A DNA stretch of 64,000 bases from Vespa crabro (GCF_910589235.1 NC_060955.1:1230001-1294000); one strand, 5' to 3'. Shown: positions 57,139 to 61,991, numbered from the stretch's first letter. Program-made: numbers and translations. Notes: generated from the letters alone by a model not told the origin.

Positions 57139-57211
57139 GAAGCCGGCTTACTGGGCACGTTATGATCGAGTGCAGAAAAATAATGGCTAATTCTGGTCCG
57201 AAACGTGACAT
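2856..57211 (-). CDS. ADAMTS-like secreted matrix glycoprotein, whole locus (9 exons, 3' end beyond window)
   Basis: Nine exons join in frame to 407 codons without a stop; the gene continues past the left edge. Residues 1-29 are a signal peptide and 30-62 an acidic linker with a possible N-glycosylation site at N31. TSP1 repeat 1 spans about 66-115 (Cys 78, 82, 93, 98, 110, 115). The ADAMTS cysteine-rich domain spans about 116-275, interrupted by a Gln/His-rich insert at about 157-219. TSP1 repeat 2 spans about 281-337 (Cys 289, 293, 304, 319, 332, 337), repeat 3 about 341-397 (Cys 349, 353, 364, 380, 392, 397), and repeat 4 begins at W400. Each complete repeat has the C-x-x-S-C-G context used for O-fucosylation, and repeat 1 has overlapping W-x-x-W motifs for C-mannosylation. 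No metalloprotease domain is present, so this is an ADAMTSL-type matrix component, not an ADAMTS enzyme. Family knowledge predicts secretion and an extracellular-matrix role. The repeat phrases resemble vertebrate ADAMTSL1/3 most, but papilin or another ADAMTSL orthologue is not excluded. The usual spacer domain is missing. Confidence 0.9.
2955..3796 (-). other. Intron 8
   Basis: This 842-base intron runs gtaaaa to ttacag. It contains a GA tract near 3144-3191 and A/G-rich runs near 3550-3630 and 3724-3752. The only long open frame across it translates the A-rich runs as polyphenylalanine on the minus strand. Confidence 0.85.
3144..3191. repeat. (GA)n microsatellite
   Basis: GA run with one interruption near 3170. 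Confidence 0.9.
3797..3899 (-). CDS. Exon 8: first half of TSP1 repeat 3
   Basis: This 103-base exon has acceptor tactttcag and donor gtaaaa. It encodes WISGEWSKCSASCGGG followed by TRAVFCTEEN and N-E-T-T-K, including a possible N-glycosylation site at N370. W346, Cys349, Cys353 and Cys364 match the TSP1 pattern. The exon is flanked by long A-rich tracts on the plus strand, which form the pyrimidine tracts of the neighbouring splice sites on the transcribed strand. Confidence 0.94.
4105..4169. repeat. (TAG)n trinucleotide tract
   Basis: TAA/TAG units becoming a perfect TAG run. Frames across it give poly-Ser or poly-Thr only. Confidence 0.9.
4413..4476. repeat. (GGA)n imperfect purine tract
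   Basis: GAG/GGA units with a few substitutions; gives a poly-Glu frame that is not coding. Confidence 0.85.
4858..4888. repeat. (ATT)n microsatellite
   Basis: Perfect trinucleotide run. Confidence 0.9.
5306..5460. repeat. Compound (GT)n-(GA)n...(CT)n cluster
   Basis: GT at 5306-5325, GA to about 5358, then a 60-base gap and a perfect CT run at 5419-5460. The GA and CT arms are complementary. Confidence 0.9.
6067..6109. repeat. (TA)n microsatellite
   Basis: Perfect TA run of 43 bases. Confidence 0.95.
6840..6972 (-). CDS. Exon 7: remainder of TSP1 repeat 2
   Basis: This 133-base exon has acceptor tattccttag and a gtgagt donor. After completing Gly296 it encodes FKIAMPVCKAVG, a short polar segment with N315-D-S, then SHCKNDERPEK and LVPCNTHPC. 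These supply cysteines 304, 319, 332 and 337, closing the six-cysteine repeat begun in exon 6. Two final bases complete Lys340 with exon 8. An antisense open frame over the same stretch is a shadow. Confidence 0.93.
7237..7289. repeat. (AT)n microsatellite
   Basis: Perfect AT run of 53 bases. Confidence 0.95.
7678..7743 (+). other. Potential G-quadruplex tract (two motifs)
   Basis: Two four-run G motifs are readable on the plus strand. One is at 7678-7700, with G runs of 3, 3, 5 and 4 and loops of 1, 5 and 2. The other is at 7724-7743, with runs of 4, 3, 4 and 3 and loops of 1, 1 and 4. The transcribed RNA carries the C-rich complement, so any quadruplex would be on the template DNA strand. 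Confidence 0.65.
7781..7922 (-). CDS. Exon 6: end of cysteine-rich domain fused to start of TSP1 repeat 2
   Basis: This 142-base exon has acceptor cgtgttcacag and a consensus gtaagt donor. It encodes KVGCDLRVGSS, then DACGVCGGNGSSC, the end of the ADAMTS cysteine-rich domain. It runs directly into YSWNLEPISACSKSCGG, the start of TSP1 repeat 2. The spacer domain that separates these elements in vertebrate ADAMTSL proteins is not encoded, and no intron lies at that point. N271-G-S is a possible N-glycosylation site. The last base completes a glycine codon with exon 7. Confidence 0.94.
8369..8396. repeat. (CT)n microsatellite
   Basis: Perfect CT run. Confidence 0.9.
8613..8641. repeat. (GGAA)n tetranucleotide array
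   Basis: About seven perfect units. Confidence 0.95.
8774..8809. repeat. (GA)n microsatellite
   Basis: GA run with one interruption, followed by a short G-rich stretch. Confidence 0.9.
9567..9621. repeat. (TA)n microsatellite with one interruption
   Basis: TA run broken once by an extra AA near 9583. Confidence 0.9.
9749..9790. repeat. (TATG)n tetranucleotide array
   Basis: About ten tandem units. Confidence 0.95.
10053..10108. repeat. (CATA)n array grading into (AT)n
   Basis: Tandem CATA units followed by alternating AT. The CATA and TATG (9749-9790) arrays are inverted copies of the same motif, about 260 bases apart. Confidence 0.85.
10266..10316. repeat. (GATA)n-(GA)n tract
   Basis: GATAGA units followed by a GA run. 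Confidence 0.9.
11061..11130. repeat. (GA)n microsatellite, about 70 bases
   Basis: Long GA run with a few AA interruptions. Confidence 0.95.
11354..11482. repeat. Facing (GA)n and (CT)n tracts with (CA)n end
   Basis: GA at 11354-11380 and CT at 11433-11472, separated by about 50 bases that are themselves CT-rich, then a short CA run. The arms can pair over about 26 bases. Confidence 0.9.
12064..12119. repeat. (GA)n microsatellite
   Basis: GA run with several substitutions. Confidence 0.9.
12231..12266. repeat. G-rich GGTA/GGTG tract
   Basis: Closely spaced runs of two to five G with one-base T or short TA-containing gaps; capable in principle of a G-quadruplex. Confidence 0.75.
12523..12574. 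repeat. (GA)n microsatellite
   Basis: GA run preceded by GATA units. Confidence 0.9.
12644..12674. repeat. (CCTT)n tetranucleotide array
   Basis: About seven units. Confidence 0.9.
13060..13080 (-). other. Potential G-quadruplex motif on transcribed-sense strand
   Basis: The plus strand shows C runs of 3, 5, 5 and 3 with loops of 3, 1 and 1. On the minus strand, and therefore in the nascent transcript of the ADAMTSL-like gene, this is a compact four-run G motif. Confidence 0.6.
13287..13362. repeat. (GGTA)n array grading into GGTG/GGAT units
   Basis: About twelve perfect GGTA units to about 13337, then diverged GGTG and GGAT units. The opposite strand reads as Leu-Pro-Thr-Tyr repeats, a non-coding shadow. 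Confidence 0.95.
15168..15194. repeat. (GA)n microsatellite
   Basis: Perfect GA run. Confidence 0.9.
15451..15486. repeat. (GA)n microsatellite downstream of exon 5
   Basis: Perfect GA run, 186 bases past the exon 5 donor in the direction of transcription. Confidence 0.9.
15672..16076 (-). CDS. Exon 5: ADAMTS cysteine-rich domain with Gln/His-rich insert
   Basis: This is the longest exon, 405 bases (135 codons, phase 0/0), with acceptor gtgatttcag and donor gtaatt. It opens with PCEKPSDFRAEQC, matching the DFRAxQC start of the ADAMTSL cysteine-rich domain. It continues with WYPHYDPARPCSLIC and, after the insert, VVQLADKVEDGTRC and DVCINGEC. Between C155 and V221 lies a low-complexity insert with five Gln, one Lys, nine Gln, an alternating His/Gln stretch and four more Gln. 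In vertebrate relatives only about eight residues separate these positions. The insert is in frame with no splice signals forcing its removal. Confidence 0.95.
15833..15921 (-). repeat. Coding CAG/CAA/CAT triplet tract
   Basis: Mixed glutamine and histidine codons inside exon 5, interrupted by one Lys and one Tyr codon. It is one of very few simple repeats in the window that lie in coding sequence. Confidence 0.95.
16735..16782. repeat. (TAA)n microsatellite
   Basis: Perfect trinucleotide run of about 48 bases. Confidence 0.95.
17022..17139. repeat. Long interrupted (GA)n tract, about 118 bases
   Basis: GA runs at 17022-17064 and about 17081-17139 separated by an A-rich stretch; frames give Arg-Glu or Leu-Ser repeats only. 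Confidence 0.95.
17770..17806. repeat. (AT)n microsatellite
   Basis: AT run with one C interruption. Confidence 0.85.
18276..18305. repeat. Perfect 12-bp inverted repeat with 6-base loop
   Basis: The arm AATAGATGAGAA at 18276-18287 is matched exactly by its reverse complement at 18294-18305. No U-tract follows on either strand, so it is not a terminator. Confidence 0.85.
18353..18414. repeat. (GA)n microsatellite
   Basis: GA run of about 60 bases with one interruption. Confidence 0.95.
19321..19365. repeat. (CT)n microsatellite
   Basis: CT run followed by CTAT units. Confidence 0.95.
19677..19722. repeat. (AT)n microsatellite preceded by CATA units
   Basis: Perfect AT run of about 46 bases. 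Confidence 0.95.
20099..20135. repeat. (GA)n microsatellite
   Basis: Perfect GA run, facing a CT run at 20254. Confidence 0.95.
20254..20287. repeat. (CT)n microsatellite
   Basis: CT run, complementary to the GA run at 20099-20135. Confidence 0.95.
20600..20658. repeat. Compound (GATA)n-(GA)n
   Basis: GATA units to about 20623, then a perfect GA run. Confidence 0.95.
21861..21929. repeat. Compound (TATC)n-(TA)n
   Basis: TATC units followed by a long TA run. Confidence 0.95.
22115..22156. repeat. (GA)n microsatellite
   Basis: Perfect GA run. Confidence 0.95.
22651..22683. repeat. (CTT)n microsatellite
   Basis: Perfect trinucleotide run of 33 bases. Confidence 0.9.
22807..22866. repeat. 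Compound (TTTTC)n-(CT)n
   Basis: Four pentamer units followed by a CT run from about 22830. Confidence 0.9.
24192..24239. repeat. (GA)n microsatellite
   Basis: GA run with one C near its start. Confidence 0.9.
24543..24643. repeat. Compound (GA)n-(GT)n, about 100 bases
   Basis: GA run with one interruption to 24620, then a perfect GT run to 24643. Confidence 0.95.
25288..25326. repeat. (GA)n microsatellite
   Basis: Perfect GA run preceded by GATA-like units. Confidence 0.95.
27067..27111. repeat. Compound (TA)n-(TG)n
   Basis: TA run to 27093 then TG run to 27111. Confidence 0.9.
27889..27983. repeat. ACGT/ATGC palindromic alternating tract
   Basis: ATACGT, ACGTAAGTACGT and GCATGCATGCAT segments keep nearly strict purine-pyrimidine alternation over about 95 bases and are self-complementary. 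Confidence 0.8.
28842..28853. repeat. Short (GC)n run
   Basis: Twelve bases of alternating G and C, rare in this AT-rich window. Confidence 0.85.
29225..29264. repeat. (GA)n microsatellite
   Basis: Perfect GA run. Confidence 0.95.
29399..29441. repeat. (GGA)n purine tract
   Basis: GGA units with a few substitutions. Confidence 0.85.
29785..29822. repeat. (GA)n microsatellite
   Basis: Perfect GA run. Confidence 0.95.
29935..29981. repeat. (TA)n microsatellite
   Basis: Perfect TA run of about 47 bases. Confidence 0.95.
30248..30284. repeat. (TA)n microsatellite
   Basis: Perfect TA run. Confidence 0.9.
30473..30608. repeat. (TTCG/TTCA)n array followed by (TA)n
   Basis: TTCG and TTCA tetramers to about 30530, then TA-rich alternating DNA at 30542-30608. 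Confidence 0.9.
30730..30761. repeat. (CT)n microsatellite
   Basis: Perfect CT run. Confidence 0.9.
31125..31160. repeat. (CTC)n microsatellite
   Basis: Trinucleotide run giving only poly-Pro, poly-Glu or poly-Gly frames. Confidence 0.9.
31671..31717. repeat. (GA)n microsatellite
   Basis: GA run with interruptions. Confidence 0.9.
32015..32045. repeat. (GA)n microsatellite
   Basis: Perfect GA run. Confidence 0.9.
32239..32276. repeat. (TA)n microsatellite
   Basis: Perfect TA run. Confidence 0.9.
33395..33439. repeat. (TA)n microsatellite
   Basis: Perfect TA run. Confidence 0.95.
33553..33652. repeat. Degenerate GTA/GTG trinucleotide tract
   Basis: Imperfect trinucleotide repeats over about 100 bases; gives a poly-Val frame without gene support. 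Confidence 0.8.
33843..33875. repeat. (CATG)n palindromic tract
   Basis: Self-complementary CATG/ATGC units with one interruption. Confidence 0.9.
34011..34193. repeat. Cluster of (GACT)n, (GGTT)n and (TTTG)n arrays
   Basis: GACT at 34011-34050 runs directly into GGTT to about 34083; after a 70-base gap TTTG runs at 34156-34193. Confidence 0.95.
34290..34335. repeat. Compound (TA)n-(TG)n
   Basis: TA run joined to a TG run at 34309. Confidence 0.9.
35110..35275. repeat. Degenerate AAC/GAC trinucleotide tract
   Basis: About 165 bases of AAC and GAC units with scattered changes; in one plus-strand frame it reads as Asn/Asp-rich protein. Confidence 0.85.
35419..35445. repeat. (CT)n microsatellite near exon 4
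   Basis: CT run 100 bases beyond the exon 4 donor in the direction of transcription. Confidence 0.9.
35545..35644 (-). CDS. Exon 4: second half of TSP1 repeat 1
   Basis: This 100-base exon has acceptor aattttcag and donor gtaaat. After the one base completing Lys80 it encodes SCGGGISKQQRRC, then CKGRPW and YKVCNPQ, giving Cys 82, 93, 98 and 110. The sixth cysteine (C115) comes from exon 5, so the repeat is spread over three exons. The basic stretch around residues 91-101 is typical of the heparin-binding face of TSP1 repeats, though binding here is inference. Confidence 0.92.
36312..36362. repeat. (GA)n microsatellite
   Basis: GA run with one early interruption. Confidence 0.95.
37545..37576. 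repeat. (GA)n microsatellite
   Basis: Perfect GA run. Confidence 0.9.
38034..38086 (-). CDS. Exon 3: first half of TSP1 repeat 1
   Basis: This 53-base exon has acceptor ctctgttacag and donor gtaagt. It encodes TITWGEWSPWSKWTQCS plus two bases of the next codon. The four tryptophans spaced W-x-x-W are the classic start of a TSP1 repeat. The split codon is completed by exon 4 to give C-S-K-S-C-G-G. The exon sits alone between an 18.1 kb and a 2.4 kb intron, so it is easily missed by gene finders. Confidence 0.92.
38226..38273. repeat. Compound (CT)n-(AT)n
   Basis: CT run to 38252 then AT run, 140 bases upstream of exon 3 on the gene strand. Confidence 0.95.
38669..38696. repeat. (CT)n microsatellite
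   Basis: Perfect CT run, facing GA-rich DNA at 38768. Confidence 0.9.
38768..38875. repeat. Interrupted (GA)n tract, about 108 bases
   Basis: GA runs with GGGA and AAGA interruptions. Confidence 0.85.
39069..39104. repeat. Compound (TATG)n-(TG)n
   Basis: TATG units followed by TG. Confidence 0.9.
39999..40030. repeat. (AT)n microsatellite
   Basis: Perfect AT run. Confidence 0.9.
40298..40349. repeat. (GAC)n trinucleotide tract
   Basis: GAC units with two AAC interruptions. Confidence 0.95.
40485..40518. repeat. (GA)n microsatellite
   Basis: Perfect GA run. Confidence 0.9.
40785..40839. repeat. (GA)n microsatellite
   Basis: GA run of about 55 bases. Confidence 0.95.
41264..41292. repeat. 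(GA)n microsatellite
   Basis: Perfect GA run. Confidence 0.9.
41564..41613. repeat. (GA)n microsatellite
   Basis: GA run, facing CT at 41712-41745. Confidence 0.95.
41815..41851. repeat. (CT)n microsatellite
   Basis: Perfect CT run. Confidence 0.95.
41981..42034. repeat. (CT)n microsatellite
   Basis: Perfect CT run of about 54 bases. Confidence 0.95.
42504..42537. repeat. (CT)n microsatellite
   Basis: CT run, facing GA at 42661-42703. Confidence 0.95.
42661..42703. repeat. (GA)n microsatellite
   Basis: Perfect GA run of 43 bases. Confidence 0.95.
43004..43060. repeat. (CT)n microsatellite
   Basis: CT run with one interruption. Confidence 0.9.
43853..43959. repeat. (CT)n then (TTCC)n array
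   Basis: CT run to about 43882 and TTCC units at 43923-43959. Confidence 0.9.
44109..44146. repeat. (CT)n microsatellite
   Basis: Perfect CT run. Confidence 0.95.
45825..45874. repeat. (AT)n microsatellite
   Basis: Perfect AT run of about 50 bases. Confidence 0.95.
46819..46854. repeat. (CT)n microsatellite
   Basis: Perfect CT run. Confidence 0.95.
47545..47592. repeat. (TAA)n-type tract
   Basis: TAA and TAAA units. Confidence 0.85.
48366..48484. repeat. Compound (CA)n-(CG)n-(CATA)n-(TA)n alternating tract
   Basis: Roughly 115 bases of nearly continuous purine-pyrimidine alternation with changing composition. Confidence 0.85.
49587..49605 (+). other. Potential G-quadruplex motif
   Basis: G runs of 4, 4, 5 and 3 with single-base loops on the plus strand. 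Confidence 0.65.
51834..51924. repeat. (TA)n microsatellite, 91 bases
   Basis: The longest uninterrupted TA run in the window. Confidence 0.97.
52797..52832. repeat. (TTTC)n array
   Basis: Tandem TTTC units following a short CCTT array at about 52772-52793. Confidence 0.85.
53133..53195. repeat. Pure purine tract: (GA)n with G7 and G9 runs
   Basis: About 63 bases without a pyrimidine. Confidence 0.9.
53652..53732. repeat. Compound (GTC)n-(CT)n
   Basis: GTC units with one GTT to about 53681, then a perfect CT run. Confidence 0.95.
53929..53975. repeat. (GA)n microsatellite
   Basis: Perfect GA run of about 47 bases, facing the CT run 197 bases away. Confidence 0.95.
54231..54280. repeat. 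(CGAA)n tetranucleotide array
   Basis: About twelve units preceded by diverged ones. Confidence 0.95.
54568..54612. repeat. (TA)n microsatellite
   Basis: Perfect TA run. Confidence 0.95.
55178..55209. repeat. A homopolymer, 32 bases
   Basis: Uninterrupted A run. No target-site duplication or element body was seen next to it, so it is not called a retroposon tail. Confidence 0.9.
55598..55729. repeat. Two (CT)n microsatellites
   Basis: CT runs at 55598-55625 and 55694-55729 in CT-rich DNA. Confidence 0.9.
55881..55913. repeat. (CT)n microsatellite
   Basis: Perfect CT run. Confidence 0.9.
56193..56318 (-). CDS. Exon 2: end of signal peptide and acidic linker
   Basis: The exon is 126 bases (42 codons, phase 0 at both ends), with acceptor attattacag and donor gtaaag. 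It starts ICLLGVAVSDNST, completing the hydrophobic core and the likely cleavage site, and supplies an N-S-T glycosylation sequon. The rest is rich in Asp, Glu, Val and Asn without cysteine, a flexible acidic spacer before the first TSP1 repeat. It is preceded by an 833-base intron and followed by one of 18.1 kb. Confidence 0.85.
56319..57151 (-). other. Intron 1
   Basis: This 833-base intron runs gtaagc to attacag and splits the signal peptide. It contains a (TA)n run at 56774-56812 and a 31-base T homopolymer at 57105-57135 just inside its 5' end on the transcribed strand. Confidence 0.7.
56774..56812. repeat. (TA)n microsatellite
   Basis: Perfect TA run within intron 1. Confidence 0.95.
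57152..57211 (-). CDS. Exon 1: start codon and first part of signal peptide
   Basis: The exon encodes 20 residues, beginning MSRFGPELAI and ending ITCP, then meets a gtaagc donor in phase 0. Joined to exon 2 it gives a continuous hydrophobic stretch from about L8 to V28, ending A-V-S before an acidic segment, which fits signal peptidase cleavage after S29. The ATG is preceded by AAC, with A at -3, a favourable insect start context. The exon was found by searching for an ATG with a phase-0 donor upstream of exon 2, so it is less certain than the domain-coding exons. An untranslated upstream exon is possible. Confidence 0.75.
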
Positions 57212-57271
57212 GTTCGAGCCATAAAGTATCCTCGATATATAGTAGTTGAGTATGTTCTCAGCTCTCTACAA

Positions 57272-57274
<3 letters not shown>

Positions 57275-57311
<37 letters not shown>
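57275..57311. repeat. (CT)n tract just upstream of the start codon
   Basis: On the gene's strand this reads (GA)n, 64 bases upstream of the ATG. GAGA-type sites are common in insect promoters, but GA tracts occur throughout the window, so a promoter role is only a possibility. Confidence 0.85.
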
Positions 57312-57318
<7 letters not shown>

Positions 57319-57483
57319 ATAGAAAGTCAGGCGTTTGTTAGAGAAACCGACACCTTTTAAAAAACTTATTTTATTTCTTTTTCAAGGATTCATTTCGTGG
57401 AATATTTCCAACTATGTCCAACTTGTGGTCGCACGCGATCGCTTAGAAAAGGGTTAAAGAGAAAGAGAGACAAAGAGAGAGAT

Positions 57484-57489
<6 letters not shown>

Positions 57490-57520
<31 letters not shown>
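57490..57520. repeat. (GA)n microsatellite
   Basis: GA run facing the CT run at 57275-57311, followed by further GA/GGA-rich DNA to about 57595. Confidence 0.9.
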
Positions 57521-57526
<6 letters not shown>

Positions 57527-57921
57527 GAGCGAGAAGGGGAGGAGGAAGAGGAGGAGAGAGAGGGAGGAGGAGGAGAAAAAAGAAAGATGAGAAATGAGAG
57601 TAGGCAAAATTTAATTGTGACCTAGCTTCAAGCCGAAAACGGATATCTATTTTCCGGTATTAACGTACAAGAGAGAGAACTTTTATAACAACCTCTACGG
57701 ACCAGTATTAGTATTAGTTAGTTAATGGTAGTAGTAGTAGTAGTTGTAACAGTAATAATAATAGTTAATAGTAGTAGTAATAATAATAGTGGTAATAATA
57801 CGTCAGCATACTTTTAGTAAAACTCATTCTGAAAAATTTCAAACCGACGAATCACAGCATCCTCCTACTCGTCGTCATATATAAAATTTGTTCAAACTCT
57901 TTTTATACGTCGGAATGATAC

Positions 57922-57927
<6 letters not shown>

Positions 57928-57959
<32 letters not shown>
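57928..57959. repeat. (TA)n microsatellite
   Basis: Perfect TA run. Confidence 0.9.
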
Positions 57960-57963
<4 letters not shown>

Positions 57964-58369
57964 TTTTTTTCTTTTTTTCAACGTTGATAAAAAGATAAGA
58001 AAAAAGAAAACGATAAGAACGTTCTTTGATCAGTCCGTAGATCTTTTCAATCCGATTGATTTCTACCTGATTACTGTATTTGTATGTATAAAAAAGGAGA
58101 AAGAAAAATAGAGCAAAAAAAAAAAAAAAAGAAATCCCCATAGAGAAATTTTCCATATAGAGTTTTCGTCGCGATCAATAATTTACCAAGATATATGTTT
58201 GTAAAAATACGTAAGATTTTTTATAACAAGGAATTATTTTGAATGATAAAAATGATGTGTCGTTTTAATGAAAACGTCAAATATATCTCGAAAATAATTT
58301 GGAATATGTGTGTATGCGTTAGAACGTTATCGGTTCAATTCGATTTAGTTTCATTTTGTTCTCTTCCCC

Positions 58370-58404
58370 GTTCGGTTCCGTTCCGTTCGGTTCCGTTCCG
58401 TTCC
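58370..58404. repeat. (GTTCC/GTTCG)n pentamer array
   Basis: About seven diverged pentamer units. Confidence 0.85.
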
Positions 58405-59382
58405 ATGATGCGGCTTCTCATAAAGATCGTTCAGTTGATGGAGCTTAACTCTGTCCGTTGCAACGTTATTAGCGATAAATTTAGACGGTCGGACCGGCCT
58501 GTAATTAAAGGTTAACGCTCGAAGCCTCGGGCATCTAGAAAATGAACTTGTATAGATCGGGATTAGAGAGGAGTAAAGTATGCAACTATTTAGTTACATA
58601 TGTGATTACATGTATCTGTATAAGTGTATGTAGGTGTACTAGTATATGGATGATAAATAGATAGATATAGAAAGTATTCATATAACTTTCGTATAAGCTT
58701 ATAAATTGGCTTGTAATTTTAATTGGCTGTTAAATTTCACAAGATACGATGAATTCATTTTCATTCAAGTTCTTATATATTATATATATATGATAAGTAA
58801 AAATCGATCATACGTTGAAGATCGACGTAAACGACGATTATAGTTAATGGAAAAGTTTTCTTTTTTTTCTTTCTTTCTTTCTTTTTTCCTTTCTGCAAGA
58901 TCCACGAAAATGGATATTAGTCGATCTAAAGAATAATTATAGCTTTAACCAGTAGGAGGATATTACTTATTGAAAGGGTCTGACAGAGTTATTTATCAAG
59001 TTAGAAATTGATTATACGGTGTCTCGTCGCCGATTAAAAATCATGGAACGAATTGCCAATAGAAAAGATTTTTATATGGACTGTTAGGGTCACGTTTCTC
59101 TTCGGTTCTTTGTTTTTTTTTTCTTTTTCTTCTTTTTTTTCTCTCTTTTCTTTTCCTTTTTCCTTGCTCCGAAGAAAATTATAGTGATCGAGGAGTAATG
59201 TTACTTGTTAGGTAATCGCGATGATTAAGATAGCGGATAATTATATTTAACTGGATGATCGAACCGGTAATACGTTTTTTTCTTCTTTTCTTTTTTCTTT
59301 CGTTTTTTTTTTTGTAAAGAAAATTTAATCGAAATAGATCTAGTATATCTCTATATATATTTGTACACTTTTATATTTTTAC

Positions 59383-59430
<48 letters not shown>

Positions 59431-60290
59431 ATACGAATATATTAAAAAAATGATACGAATAGTGAATGTGCGTGTATGTACTTTGTGATGGTTTTTTTTT
59501 TATTTTTTTTTTTTATTTTTTTTTTTATCGAAGAAGAGAAAAAGTTATTATCAAACATTATTCAAACGGATTAGGATTAAGCTATGTAATTTATATCTCG
59601 AACGCATGAACGACTAACGAGCCGTCTAGTTTCGATAGCGTTTCATTCTTATCTGAACCACTTGATTGGCTCGCGTGCCGCACACGGATTAACACCAACC
59701 GTTCGCATTAATTCCAGTAATTAAGCCGAACATGACTCGGCTCGTGTATCGTGTGCCTTTGTTGTCAAAAAAAAAAAAAAAAAAGAAAAAAAAAGAAAAA
59801 AAAAGAGAAAAAAAGGAATAAGAAAAAAGAACAACCGAGAACCCTCGCTTTCTTTCACTTTTTCCTTTTCTTTTTTTTTTCCTCGTGGCAAATGAGGCAA
59901 TGATTTGTAAATTAATGAATCAAACTTTTACAAAATAAAAATTTTTTCTCCACTCTAAATTAAACACCGAAATAATCGGTTAATTTATTTTTTTGTTTTC
60001 TGTCATTATCCATTTTATGATCTTTAATTTAATTTCTTTTATTTAATTTTACGATAATGAAGAGATAGCTTTCATCGAATAGTTAAATATATTTCGATAA
60101 ATAATTATAGATAATTGTAAAAAGAAAAAATAAAAAATTGAAAGAAAAGGGAAAGGAAAAGAAAAGTAAAATAAGAATAAATTAAAACGAAAGAGAAATT
60201 CCCAATTGTTTCAAATTTCCAAATGGAAACGGAATTTAAAAGCGATTCGATTATTCGACGAAAGGAAATAAAAATAAAAAGAAGGAAAAA

Positions 60291-60419
60291 AAATAAAATA
60301 AAATAAAATAAAATAAAATAAAATAAAATAAAATAAGATAAAATAAAATTAAATGAAATAGAATGAAATGAAATGAAATGAAATGAAATGAAATGAAATG
60401 AAATAAAATAAAATAAAAT
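60291..60419. repeat. (AAATA)n-(GAAAT)n-(AAATA)n pentamer array, about 129 bases
   Basis: Pentamers change from AAATA to GAAAT near 60351 and back near 60401, an ordered block variant pattern. Confidence 0.95.
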
Positions 60420-60613
60420 CGATCGACTGTCATTGTCGCACGTGGAGACGAAATTAAAACTTTGGCGAAGTTAAATGTTCGGCAATGTGTTGGGATAATA
60501 GGGAAACATTTGGAAACGTAATTAAATTAAGTCTGTGTATTTACGAGCGTGTAAGTACCGAGAAGAGCCAGAGTGACAACGAAGCATCGTCAACGTTAGA
60601 TAAAGATAGAGAT

Positions 60614-60617
<4 letters not shown>

Positions 60618-60702
<85 letters not shown>

Positions 60703-60706
60703 ATGA
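60618..60706. repeat. Interrupted (GA)n tract, about 89 bases
   Basis: GA runs with AAGA and GGGA interruptions. Confidence 0.95.
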
Positions 60707-61601
60707 GAGATAGAGAAAGAGAGAAACAACGACTCAAAAAAAATTTCGCTTCCGTGTCCTGGATTTAAATGGACGTATCGTGTTCGAGTCCGAGACTTCC
60801 TCTCTTCGTTTGTTGAGTATACGTTCACGTATTTCCATTTATCTCGTCAATCAAGTTCCTCTTATCGAAGACGAAGAAGAATTGGATGTTGATTAGGTTT
60901 TGGTTAGTCGGGGTTAACCGAGGAAAAAAAAAATAAGAGAAAAAAATATTCCCGTTGGTTGTGTATTAAGTGAGAGAGAGAGAGAGAGAGAGATAGGAAA
61001 AAAAGAGATAGAAAGTGTTAAGGAAACAACAGTGATCCCAGGGTCGCGGCTTGTAAAAAAAAAAAAAAAAAAAAAGAAAAAAAGAAGAAAGAGGAAAAGA
61101 AGGAGAACAAAAAGGAGAGAAAAAATAAAAGAAAAGGGAGAAGAAAAAATAAAGGAGTAAAGAAAAAGAAAGAGGTAGCCGCCTCGAGCGTCCTCGGGAA
61201 AACATGGGATTGTACTTTACGCCATGGTGTGAATAAAATTAATTTTCTTAACCGAAATTGCGTGTTTCGATCGTATATAAGAAAGAGAGAGAGAGAAGAT
61301 TAGGCTCGATTTGAAAAATATGCGTCGTCGAATGAATAACAACGAGCTCGAGAAATCATAGTAAAAGGTACTTCGTGTTGTCAGATTAGAACTTTCAAAG
61401 CCTAATATGCATTTCGTGAATCGTCCATAATATTTTTTTTTTGTCTCTATGAGATGGGAAACGTAAATGTAAACCGTGGGAACATTGTTAATGTCGACGT
61501 ATTAATTTTCCTTTTTTTTTTTTTTTTTTTTATTTATTTACCGATCGATTTTTCTTTTCTTTTTCTTTTTCTTTTCTTTTCATACGTTTTATTATTTCTT
61601 C

Positions 61602-61602
<1 letters not shown>

Positions 61603-61640
<38 letters not shown>
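61603..61640. repeat. (AT)n microsatellite
   Basis: Perfect AT run between T-rich stretches. Confidence 0.9.
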
Positions 61641-61648
<8 letters not shown>

Positions 61649-61934
61649 TCTTTTATTTATTTTTTCTTTTTTTTAACCTTCGATCTTTCACCTCGATTCT
61701 TCCCCCTTTCCCTCCCCTTCCGAAAGATAAAGGTGCAATGAGAAAGACGTCGATATCATTGAATGAATGAACGAAGTAGATATAAAGTAAAGAAAAATTA
61801 TGGTAGAGATTTTATTGGAATTCGGTAAAAAATTCTATGGATTCTATGAGGGTGGGGGGTGGGGGTTAAGCAGACGGTGTGTGGGATGAATGAAAAAGGA
61901 ATGCTTTTATTCTTCTGATTTTCATGAATCCTAT

Positions 61935-61991
61935 TCTTCTTCTTCTTCTTCTTCTTCTTCTTCTTTTTCTTCCTTCGTTTTGCTTTCGACT

